This document shows, one piece after another, positions 19,606 through 28,560 of a DNA stretch of 64,000 bases. Numbering within the stretch: position 1 is the stretch's first letter; every line of letters begins with the position of its first letter. The DNA comes from Bradyrhizobium barranii subsp. apii (GTDB lineage: Bacteria; Pseudomonadota; Alphaproteobacteria; Rhizobiales; Xanthobacteraceae): assembly GCF_011516635.5 (NCBI RefSeq), contig NZ_CP096255.1:9249501-9313500 (forward strand). Direction: 5' to 3'. A program made the translations under genes and the position numbers. The notes under the pieces are model-generated. The model worked only from the letters and a program-made list of their open reading frames with translations. It made no database searches and was not told the DNA's origin.

Positions 19606-19998
19606 GCGGGCCGTTCCATACATGACGAGCGGTCCCCCGCCTATCGCAATAAAGGCATTATGGATCGGCTGCACCACCAAAGGGAGCGCTGAGAGGACCG
19701 ATCCGACTACAATTCCTGCAAAGGTAAAGGCGAGCGTGTGCTCGCCCCAGAAAGAGGCGAGAAAGCCACCCGGTCTGTTCGGGCCGAGCAGGACGAGTAC
19801 GCAGAAACCAAGCGCCGTCGGAGGCAGCACCAGCGGCAGCGCGATGATCGTCGCCACCGCCTTGCTCAAAACCGTCTTTGAACGTGCCAGCCACCATGCG
19901 AGTGGCGCGCCAACAACCAAAAGGATCATCGTCGTCAGGCTGGCGAGCTCGATCGTGAGCGCAACGGATCGCCAGATCTCGGCCGAAAAGGTATCCAT

Positions 19999-21110
19999 GT
20001 GCGTCAGCTCCACGGTGAGAGCACGTTGCCATATCGGCAGAGCGATCGCCTGCACGTCCGGCTTGCTGAAGGATTTGGCATGCAGCGCCTTTTGGCCGGA
20101 TCCAACCTCCAAGAGCGAGCATCCTGCCAGGTCGGTTCACAAGGTCCTTTGCTAACCGCCGGCGCATTCTCACATCGTTGCCTTTTAGCGGCGATTCAGA
20201 ATCTCCGGTTGAATCAATCGATCAATCTGTGGGATCGACGCACACTGTACTAGCTTCGGCCGCGCCGCCTTCCCCATTGCGAATGCATCTGCGGTGTCCG
20301 GCCCACTCGTCCCCTTTTGCGGCGACGACGCGCCTGCGGATCGACGGCACGGAGAACGACGACGGCTTGCGCGCACGATTCACAACGTTCGAAGCCGAAC
20401 TCGCCAGAGAGGCGAAGTGGCTTTCCAGCGGCGCGAGGCCGCCCTCAAGCAGCCGAGCCGGGCGACCGCGGTCGCCCGAGCGAAACGCCAGAAATGTTGG
20501 AGCTTGCGTGGCCTGGCTGTATAGCTCAGTGCCCGCTATGACATTCAACATGGCTTCGGACCACCTCGCCCGCTTTGACAATCCGGCAAGCCTATCCGTC
20601 GGCATGCGGAACTTGATGAGGGGTGCCATATTGACGCGCGTCGTTTCTGCGAGAGAGGGCAAGAGGGCGGAAATCGCAGTACTCATCGGAGACTCCTGTG
20701 ACAGGGCCGCTTCAACAGCAGCTCCTGTCTTGTCGTCCAGCAATGTCTGTGCCGCTTGCCAAATGTGATGCACTCCGTGCTCAACGTGAGGAAAAACGCG
20801 CATAGATGCGGGCATTGCTGTGGAGTGGACCTAACGCTCTGTCAGCTTTCTGGCATCATTGTCCTCGAGCGGACAGCGCCGCACACTGAAACTGCAGAGT
20901 TGACGTGCGCGAGATGCCCTTGGGGTCTCATAACGTTCCTCGACGGAAATCCTCGCGTGCATCTCCTGCTTCGAAGAATTGGTTAGCCGTTCCTTAAACG
21001 CTAGCAGGTATGACGGCCGGCAACCGCGCGACAGTCCCATGCGTGGTCATGCGCCAGTTGTTCCGAGCGCTGGACTAAGACCCACTGCCGAAACAAGCGC
21101 TGCAACGAGC
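19999..21110. other. Stretch without a supported gene
   Basis: About 1.1 kb between modB and the vanB-like remnant. Overlapping open frames of about 196 residues lie on both strands (20178-20768 plus, 20222-20815 minus). Neither has a recognisable domain or a good ribosome site, and coding on either strand is uncertain. modA would be expected upstream of modB but could not be read. Confidence 0.35.
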
Positions 21111-22089
21111 CTATATCGTGTCCAGGCGATGTAGTATATCGAGGGTTATCGTGTCGTGAGCGCGCGAATCGCATGCACAGATCTTTGCGTTCGCGCGCTT
21201 TTGCTGCTCGCTGAAGAAGACGTCGCGGTGGTCAAGCTCACCGTCGATGTTGACGAGATCGATCGCACACACGCCGCACTCCCCGCGCCGGCAATCCGCA
21301 ATCAGCTCGTAACCCGCTGCATTGAGTACATCGAGCAACGAGCGATCGCGCGGAATCGTTGGCTCGATGGCACGATCTGCAAGGCACACCCGGAAACCTT
21401 CAGTCGGCAGCGAGCCACTCGAACCGAAGGTCTCGTAGCGTAGGTCCGCTAGTGTGCGCCCTGCGCCGGTCCAAGCCCGGCGGGCCGGATCGAGCATCCG
21501 CATCGGACCACACAAGAGTGTCAAGGCGTTAGGCGGCAGCGAGGCGAACAAGTCATCGAAATCGAGCCGACGCCCTTCGTTGCTTGCATGGATATTAAGT
21601 CTCTCGTTCAGCAAGGGGGCGAGGACATCCAGATAGACGGCTTGATCACAAGAAGGCACGGCATAATGTAAAGTGAATTGGCTATCGCGGCGGGCTATCG
21701 CTTGAGCCCCTATTCGTGGTGTAATATCGATGCCCCGGCGATTAGGCAGCAGTGCCGGCGCGCCCAGTCTATCGACAGCAGTGAGACCGGCAATGTAATG
21801 GTCAGCCGCGTGCCCGGCGCGAGCGACCACATGTACTGCGAGCCGCCGCGCGAGTCCTCCACGCGCCGCACCGCAATGCCATAGCCCGCCCAGTCGACTT
21901 CGCCGACCAAGGAGTAGGACCGCGTCTCCGGCCGTGTCCATCGACAGTGACGGCGACATTGATATGGCTGCCCACCGGATAGGCCGCGCCATCAAAGTTG
22001 TCCGGCTTGATCAGCAGCTCGCGGATCGAAGGCGTCAGATCGCATGTCGCAACGAGGGTTGCGGGTATCCAGCTTTCAATGAACCGCAT
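21111..22089 (-). pseudogene. Vanillate-demethylase-type reductase (VanB-like), frameshifted
   Basis: Reductase component that passes electrons from NAD(P)H through FMN to a 2Fe-2S centre and on to a Rieske oxygenase. It starts MRFIESWIPATLVATCDLTP at 22089, 10 bases after the vanR-like stop. At least three frames are needed through the flavin/NAD region (for example WSLAPGTRLTITLPVSLL in a second frame). The NAD-binding LLCGPMRMLD and the C-terminal plant-type ferredoxin domain follow in one frame, with ligands in CRRGECGVC and ICACDSR. Partner of the VanA-like gene at 24.3-25.3 kb. Inactive as written. Confidence 0.78.
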
Positions 22090-22150
22090 GCAGCTCCCTT
22101 CAATCGCCTGCCATCCTAATGAGCGCCAGTCCCGGCAGCTGGTCGGAATG

Positions 22151-23566
22151 GAGCTATCGCCAAATTTTGGTGACGGCGCGGCCGGTCAGGCGGCGGCGGT
22201 TATGGGCTGACGGTCAGTCGGTTTGGCGATGAGCTCGATCCCGTCGTTGAATGTCACACCGAGAACGAGTTTTGGCAACTGGTTGTGGCCATCGAGACGA
22301 CGCCGGCTTTTCTGCGCGGCCTCAAGCAGTTTGAAGACCATCGCGAGCGCCGTTCTGTTGGACAGGCAGCCCTTTGATCGGATCGTGCGGTGGCGCACGG
22401 TAGCGAAGGTGCTTTCAATGGGATTGGTGGTCCGCAGGTATTTCCAGTGTTCGGCCGGGAAGTCGTAGAACGCCAGTAGCGTGTCCCGATCCTTGCTCAG
22501 GCAGTCGGCCGCCTTCTCGTATTTGGGCGTATAGCTCTCGATGAAGGCGTCGAACGCCAGCTCGGCGGCGGCCTTGGTTTCGGCCATCCAGCTCTCCTGC
22601 AACGCGCGTTTGGCTTTAGGCTGCTGGCTCTTCGGCAACTTGGCGATCACGTTGGCGGTCTTGTGTACCCAGCAGCGCTGCTCGCGCGTTTTCGGCCAGA
22701 CCTCGCCGGCGGCCTTCCAGAACCCGAGCGCGCCGTCGGCGATGGTGAGCCGCGGCGGCACGCCGAGCCCGCGCCGCTTCAGGTCGAGCAGCAGATCGCG
22801 CCAGTCCTGCGCGCTCTCGCGGGCGCCATCGGTGAAGCCGACCAGTTCCTTGCGGCCTTCCGGCGTCGCGCCGATCAGCACCAGGATGCACTGCTTTTCG
22901 TCTTCGAGGCGTGCTTGGAGATGGATGCCATCGGCCCAGATGTAGACGTAGCGCTTCGCCGACAGATCGCGCCTCTGCCACGCGGTGTGTTCGTCAAGCC
23001 AACCGTCCTTCAGACGGCCGATGGCGGATGCCGACAACCCGGCAGCATCCTTGCCGAGCAGCGCCGCCAGAGCCTCGGAGAAGTCGCCGGTGGAGATACC
23101 CTTCAGGTAAAGGATCGGCAGCAGCGTCTCGATCGATTTCGAGCGGCGCATGTAGGGCGGCAGGATCGACGGAGAGAACCGGATGCGGTCGGGATCGGTA
23201 GCCTCCGCCTCGCGATCGCGTACACGCGGCTGGCGGACGCCGACCGGACCGATACCGGTCATCACCTCGCGTTCCGGCAGGTGACCGTGGCGCACGAGCG
23301 CTGGTGGCCGTCCGCAGTCTTCAAATCGGCATGCTTGCCGAGAAAGTCCGCGACCTCAGCCTCGACCGCCTGGGCCAACAGAGCACGCGCCCCATTGCGC
23401 AAGATTTCGATGAGTTGATCGTCGACGTTTCCTGGCTGAATCAACTTGATGATGTTATCTTTGGACACGGCATATCGCTCCTTCGGTGGAGAAGTGGAGG
23501 CGTCAAGCACCCCCACGATATGCCGCCTTCCCGATTCCCGCCGTCACCAACTTTTAGCGATAGCTC
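22151..23566 (-). mobile_element. IS256-family insertion sequence with 9-bp target duplication
   Basis: A 1416-bp element bounded by inverted repeats (GAGCTATCGCCAAATTTTGG at the left, GAGCTATCGCTAAAAGTTGG read inward from the right). It is flanked by a perfect 9-bp direct repeat GTCGGAATG (22142-22150 and 23567-23575). It interrupts the GntR regulator near its end. Confidence 0.9.
22186..23516 (-). pseudogene. IS256-family (mutator) transposase, frameshifted
   Basis: Two frames together make a full IS256-type transposase. The N-terminal one ends at HADLKTADGHQR near 23275; the other continues VRHGHLPEREVMTGIGPVGV to the stop at 22186. Catalytic acids are visible in YIWADGIHLQ (D), LTIADGALGFWKAAG (D) and TTNPIESTFATVR (E). 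One base is missing between the frames and no slippery run is obvious, so this copy is probably unable to move by itself. Confidence 0.85.
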
Positions 23567-24322
23567 GTCGGAATGCGTCTTGTTCTTGAGCACCAAGCGC
23601 AAATTGCGCGCCGCCACTTGCGGGTGCTCTCGCAAGATTGCTTCGGCGCGCGCGCCTTCTCGATTTTCGATTGCGTCGATTACGACGCGGTGTTGATCCT
23701 GCGCAATTAGGAGTGTGTGGCGCACATCCGGCAGTGTCGATTGTGTCATCACAAAGCCGCTAGGCGAGGCGAACGGTAATGCGGACGCGCGATCGACCTG
23801 CCTGATCAAGGGCGGATGCGCGACAATTCCGTCAGCAGCGCGTGAAAGCGCGCGTTGAGCGCGACGTAGGAGGAGAAAGTCTGGACGGAGATTGGATCCT
23901 GCCGCACAAGACCGTCAGTCTCGTCAAGACAACCTTTCAAGGGTTCGAGATCGCGCAATGAAACACCCCGCTCGGCGGCAACGCGTGCGGCCAGCCTCTG
24001 GAGCGTGCCGTGCAGTTCGATCGAGTCCACGACATCACACTCGGAGAATGCCTTTACCATGAAACCACCGGAAGAGATCGCTTCCAAAAGCCCTTCCTCC
24101 TGCAGTCGAACCAGCGCCATTCGCACCGGAGTGCGCGAGGCGCCGGTCGCCTCCACAGCCTGCAATTCGGAGATCCGTTCGCCAGGCAGCAAATCACCCG
24201 ACAGAATCAGATCGCGCAAACTGAGCTGGGCACGCACCGTCTGTGAGACAGAGCGATCGCTGTAACGCTCGGCCATGTCCTACTCCGCGGCTTGCCGGTG
24301 CTGCGGCGGATTTCCGCGTCGA

Positions 24323-25334
24323 TCATGGATCTATCAGGCGGCGTGCCCACATCGCGCCAGCGTCGATGTTGAGGTTGTAGAAGACCCGATCGGCATGTTC
24401 GTCGATGGCGCGCTGTTGCGCCTCGAGAATAACCTCATCCTCCCGGAAGATGCCGGAAACGCCTTGGCGGGGTTCGGTGGTCAGACACTGTTCGCTTAAG
24501 CGGTAACTACGTACGAATGCCCAGAAATAATGGCAGCTCGTCTCCGTTTCGGGCGTGATGGTGTTGAAAACCATACCATTGACACCCGCCGAGCGATCGC
24601 CTTCGGGCGCTCCTGTTCCGGCGGGCGCCACCCCGACGTCGATATTGATGGTGCACGGCGCCTCGAAACGAATGATTTGCCAGCGGTCCACCCGACCAGG
24701 CTTTTGCAACTGTTTCGACCAGAACGGCGGCGGGGGTATTCCCCTTCATCCAGCGCGTTACCGTGGCAGTCTTCTCGCCGTGCGTGACGTCAAGCGGCGC
24801 TTCCGCGATGGCGTCGTTGCCAATACTGGCCCCGTGCACAAAGGTCTCGTGCGTCACGTCCATGAGATTGTCGACGACCAAACGATAGTCGCATTTGGGG
24901 TGAACGGTCTCACCATCAGCGACCCAAGCAGGATCGTCGTTCCAGTGCATGTCCGGCACCAAATCTGGGTCAGCCAGCGCCAGATCGGCCATCCACAGCC
25001 AGATGAAGCGATTGCGCTCGACTGCGGAATAGGCACGCACGCATGCGGAGGGATTGATTGTCTCTTGCGAGGGCATGAAGGTGCAGCGCCCCTGCGCATT
25101 GAATTTCAGCCCATGATAGCCGCGGACAACGCTGTCGCCCTCAAGGCGCCCTTTTGAGAGCGGCACCAACCGATGCCAACAGGCGTCCTCCAGCGCCGCG
25201 ACTTCACCATCGGCCCGCCGATACATTACGGCGCGCCTGCCGCAGATCGTGCGCGGCAACAGCGCCTGCTTGACCTCGGCATCCCAAGCGGCCGCGTACA
25301 GGCATTGGTCGGAAAGCAACAGCTCATGCGGCAA
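24323..25334 (-). pseudogene. Vanillate-demethylase-type Rieske oxygenase (VanA-like), mutated ligand and frameshift
   Basis: Terminal oxygenase that would remove a methyl group from a lignin-type aromatic acid. Starts MPHELLLSDQCLYAAAWDAE at 25334. The Rieske motif should be CxH...CxxH; the first pair is in DACWHRLVPLSKG, but the second reads VVRGYHGLKF, with arginine (CGC) replacing the cysteine. The iron-binding DVTHETFVHGASIG is present. A frameshift near 24690 moves the last 120 residues (WQIIRFEAPCTINIDVGVAP to the stop) to another frame. Both lesions argue for real decay. Confidence 0.82.
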
Positions 25335-25858
25335 CCTCGCTTCTCTGTATAGTTAATGTATACAGCAATTCGAGATTTCGCGCGAAATATGCTCATTATG
25401 GTGAAATCTTTGCGGTCAGATCGTCGTCGTAATGGCAGCATGTATACAAAATTCGATTTTATCAACCCTATATGTCCCGGCCGGCGATGGAGAGGCATCA
25501 GCTAGTCAAACTCCCGGGACATCGCCAGACGACACATCCTGCTGCATCACAGTCCTGCATCGTCGCTATTCTCGTGCGGCGATCACCGTGACTCCTGGCG
25601 TGCATAGGGCGCAGCCTTGGGCGATTCTTGGCCGGCAGTAACGATGCCTTCACCGGGATCGGACGTTGACGCCCTGACAGCGAGATCGGCCCGCGCTTTC
25701 AGCTCTTTCAGCTCATCCAGTGCGTAGATGACGCGACCGCCAAATTCTTCGATACGTTGGCCCTGCGCCATATGTCCGGCGCTTCTTGAGCGTGCGGCCC
25801 GCCAGACGGAGATAACGCGCCCAAAAGAATCTCGATCTGACGCTCAGATGTCGCCAAG
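25335..25858. other. Stretch without a recognised gene
   Basis: Upstream of the VanA-like gene. Short minus-strand frames exist (for example 25583-25771, starting MAQGQRIEEFGGRVIYAL), but no family was recognised and no ribosome site supports them. Confidence 0.35.
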
Positions 25859-25906
25859 CTTCCATCGCGCGGATACCTGCGATCCAAACAATCGATTTTA
25901 CCAATG
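25859..25906 (+). promoter_or_regulatory. nod box (NodD binding site)
   Basis: The 3' half ATCCAAACAATCGATTTTAC followed by CAATG is almost identical to the nod-box consensus. The preceding TTCCAT-N6-GGATA part fits the 5' half with two mismatches. It points along the plus strand. No intact nodulation gene follows directly; the next gene is dctA, about 390 bases downstream. Confidence 0.85.
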
Positions 25907-26124
25907 CGACGCACTGTTGCATCAACTCGGCACTCGACACATTCCGATCACATCAAGCTTCAACGCTGAGACGCGACTCGGCTTACGTGCCCTGCCAGAG
26001 CAAGAGATACGTCACCCAGCGCAACGCCTTCCATTCGAACATGCGAACGCAGGTCCGAGCATTCAGATAACTCATCAAGAGATAGACGGCTTATGCCTGG
26101 TTTGATCGGCCGCAGATTAGCGTC
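25907..26124. other. Gene-free stretch behind the nod box
   Basis: About 220 bases of sequence between the nod box and the candidate dctA promoter. A plus-strand frame through the nod box ends at 26105 and has no recognisable product. It could be the scar of a lost nodulation gene. Confidence 0.35.
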
Positions 26125-26140
26125 TGGTGCAAATCTTGCT
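26125..26140 (+). promoter_or_regulatory. Candidate sigma-54 promoter of dctA
   Basis: TGGTGCAAATCTTGCT: GG-N10-GC with a full TTGCT -12 box. It would start transcription near 26151, about 140 bases before the dctA ATG. Rhizobial dctA genes are classically RpoN/DctD-dependent. The -24 box is only a partial match. Confidence 0.5.
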
Positions 26141-26293
26141 TGCCGAAAAAGATAACGTGACTGAATGCCTGCCTTTGGAATGACGCGCCGGCTCCCGGAA
26201 CCGTCTTCAATCGGACAAGGCTACGGCCAAAAGGACAGCCTCGTATGATGCCGTCGGCGGCTCACATTCGAGGGAATTCGGGAAGGAAGCGTC

Positions 26294-27616
26294 ATGACCA
26301 CCATGGCAACTGCGGCGCCTGCGCGCGCGTCACAAACCTGGTATAAAATTCTCTACGTCCAAGTGTTGATCGCTATCGTGATTGGCGCCATCGTCGGATG
26401 GCAGTGGCCATCGGTCGCGACCAACGACTGGGTCAAGGCGCTCGGTGACGGCTTCATCAAGCTGATCAAGATGGTGATCGCGCCGATCATCTTCTGCACC
26501 GTTGCATCCGGCATCGCGCATATTCAGGACGCAAAGAAAGTTGGGCGCGTCGGCGTCAAGGCGCTGGTATACTTCGAAATCGTCTCCAGCTTTGCCTTGG
26601 TGTTGGGCCTTGTCATGGGCAATCTGGTTCAAGTCGGCCGTGGCGTTGCCGTCAAACCCGACGCTGCGGCAGTCGCCAATTTCGTCAAGCAGGCGGAAGC
26701 CTCGAAAACCGTCGATTTCTTTCTCAATATCATTCCCGATACCGTGGTCGGCGCCCTGGCTCGCGGCGATGTTCTGCAGGTGCTCCTGTTCGCGATCCTG
26801 TTTGGCTTTTCGCTGATGGCGCTGGGAGAGCGTGGAGCGCGGCTGCGCGGCATGATTGACGACGTTGCGCACGCGGTGTTCGGCGTGATCGCTATCATCA
26901 TGAAAGCGGCTCCGATCGGCGCGTTCGGCGCAATGGCCTTCACGATCGGCAAGTTCGGGCCGGCGGTGCTCGGTAATCTGATCGGTCTGATCGCGCTATT
27001 TTATGCGACGGCCGCGATATTTGTAGTGGTCGTTCTCGGCCTAATCGCGCGCCTTGTCGGCTTTTCGATCTTCAAGTTCATTGCCTATATCAAGGATGAG
27101 CTTCTAATCGTGCTCGGCACCTCGTCTTCGGAAAGCGCGCTGCCGCAATTGATGGAGAAGCTCGAGCGGCTGGGCTGCTCCAAGCCCGTGGTCGGCCTCG
27201 TGGTGCCAACCGGCTACTCCTTCAACCTCGACGGCACCAACATCTATATGACGCTTGCGACCTTGTTCATTGCCCAGGCGCTCGGGGTCGATCTCACTCT
27301 TGGCCAGCAGCTCACGATCTTGCTCGTGGCAATGCTGGCCTCGAAGGGGGCAAGCGGCGTCACCGGCGCGGGCTTCATCACGCTCGCTGCTACGTTGTCG
27401 GTGGTCAACCCAACGCTAGTGCCGGGCATGGCAATCGTGTTCTCGATCGACAAGTTCATGAGCGAGGTACGCGCCCTTACCAATATCACCGGCAACGGCA
27501 TCGCAGCTGTGTTCGTCTCCTGGTGGGAAGGCGAACTCAAGCACGGGACGCTGCACGCCCGCCTCAACCAGCCCGCCGATTCCACCAGCATCGACGTTAG
27601 AAGCACAAGGAGGTAG
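26294..27616 (+). CDS. dctA: DctA, C4-dicarboxylate:cation symporter
   Basis: A 440-residue inner-membrane carrier of the DAACS family that takes up malate, succinate and fumarate, the main carbon source of bacteroids. The ATG at 26294 follows GGGAAGGAAG. Several hydrophobic segments are visible from residue 15 on (ILYVQVLIAIVIGAIVG, LVYFEIVSSFALVLGLVMG). Family motifs: TSSSESALPQLMEKLE, the PTGYSFNLDGTNIYMTLATL loop, and ASKGASGVTGAGFITLA. Full length, and intact while the genes upstream are decayed. A nod box and a candidate sigma-54 promoter lie upstream; no dctB/dctD is seen in this window. Confidence 0.95.
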   Translation: MTTMATAAPARASQTWYKILYVQVLIAIVIGAIVGWQWPSVATNDWVKALGDGFIKLIKMVIAPIIFCTVASGIAHIQDAKKVGRVGVKALVYFEIVSSFALVLGLVMGNLVQVGRGVAVKPDAAAVANFVKQAEASKTVDFFLNIIPDTVVGALARGDVLQVLLFAILFGFSLMALGERGARLRGMIDDVAHAVFGVIAIIMKAAPIGAFGAMAFTIGKFGPAVLGNLIGLIALFYATAAIFVVVVLGLIARLVGFSIFKFIAYIKDELLIVLGTSSSESALPQLMEKLERLGCSKPVVGLVVPTGYSFNLDGTNIYMTLATLFIAQALGVDLTLGQQLTILLVAMLASKGASGVTGAGFITLAATLSVVNPTLVPGMAIVFSIDKFMSEVRALTNITGNGIAAVFVSWWEGELKHGTLHARLNQPADSTSIDVRSTRR

Positions 27617-28560
27617 GCCCCGGACTTTATCCGTGATTACAAGACGCGTCGAACGCGAGTGTTGCCCAAACTTGTGATTCTTCGCAGTTCAGATCGGCTC
27701 AGCCGACCTGAACAGCAAACCGGAGCGTTTTCTCACGCGATCTCGGACCGCCTGCTTTGCGCTGCGGTCCAGGCAACTGCTCTGAGAAAGATCCTCACAT
27801 ATAAAGGGAAAAGAGAGCATTGTTTTCGGCAGCCATCTCCAGGCGCGCCTTTTGAGGTACAGCTCCTGGCCATCCAAATGCCGGGGCAAGGTTGGCCGAG
27901 CCAGACCATACGGTTAATGACAGAATCTGTGCGGCGTGACGGTCCACGGTACCCGGTCCGCCCATGAAACGGTTGGTACGTGGCTACTGAACCCGCCATG
28001 TCCGACCGACAATGTGGCGGCGACCTCGCTGGCGCAACTCGATCATCTGGCTTGTTCCGGTGCGCATTGCGGAAGAGACCGCGATGGACGTGATCACGGT
28101 GGACCAGATTGCCCCCTTCACCAGCATGAGATGGATCCCAGAGGGTAACGTCACGGCGCTTCACAGCTTTTCGCTGCTCTCTCCGCATAGGCAGAAGGCC
28201 TGCCGCATTGTTCAGCGTCAGCGCTTAGCTGAATTGATGTGGCCGGTGACCCTGACCTTGATGTGCCTTGGCGCCACGCAGCTGTACTCGGCCGCAGCCT
28301 CACGCGCCCGCGACCGTTTCAATAGCGAAGGAAAACAGATAGCCCGGGCTCGGTTGTACGCATGTCAGCGCGCGATATTGGATGGTTTAGGACAACTATA
28401 CGTACGTTTGTAATGCGCCTTCCTTCGGTACGTGCTCAGTTCAACCGTAAGCAATCGATCCCGGAAATGCTCGTGAGCGTCTCTGGGGCAGAAAGGATTG
28501 CCTTACTTTTGCCTAGAATGTTATAGCTCTCCTGCCGCATAACGGCCGGATGGTCGAAGA
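27617..28560. other. Stretch without a supported gene
   Basis: About 940 bases between dctA and nodV. A plus-strand frame at 28012-28413 (133 codons) has no recognisable domain and no good ribosome site. No repeats or RNA gene were seen. Confidence 0.35.

Larger units (their letters stand above)
18227..19617 (+). mobile_element. IS110-family element of the IS1111 type, inserted in modB
   Basis: The ends are a perfect 12-bp inverted repeat, GGAACGGCCCGC at 18227-18238 and GCGGGCCGTTCC at 19606-19617. Together with the 260-base non-coding stretch after the transposase this marks the IS1111 subgroup, because classical IS110 members lack inverted repeats. Total about 1.39 kb. It interrupts modB. 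Confidence 0.75.
17916..19998 (-). pseudogene. modB: ModB, molybdate ABC permease, split by an IS110-family element
   Basis: Inner-membrane permease of the molybdate transporter; molybdate is needed for nitrogenase. The N-terminal fragment starts at the ATG at 19998 (MDTFSAEIWRSVALTIELAS) and includes ALPLVLPPTALGFCVLVLLG and the start of the EAA loop. It breaks near 19618. The C-terminal fragment (18226-17916) reads ASPLYAFITIGLPLVRLEFL and GFAHSIGTFGVVMMIGGNIPG, the rest of the permease. The IS lies exactly between them, and a few residues of the EAA loop cannot be aligned. No modA or modC frame could be recognised next to it. Confidence 0.8.
22100..24276 (-). pseudogene. GntR-family regulator (VanR-like), frameshifted and split by an IS256-family element
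   Basis: N-terminal winged helix from the ATG at 24276 (LRDLILSGDLLPGERISELQ, TGASRTPVRMALVRLQEEGL) and an FCD-type ligand-binding domain. A frameshift near 23815 separates ALLTELSRIRP from DRASALPFASPSGFVMTQS. The FCD domain continues through QDQHRVVIDAIENREGARAE to KNKTHSD, where the IS enters. The last residues (LPGLALIRMAGD, stop at 22100) lie on the other side of the IS. Located between the oxygenase and reductase genes, it was probably their repressor. Confidence 0.75.

Noticed and set aside
20222..20815. A 197-codon frame on the minus strand
   Set aside because: Overlaps an equally long plus-strand frame, has no domain and no clear ribosome site; kept only as an unassigned stretch.
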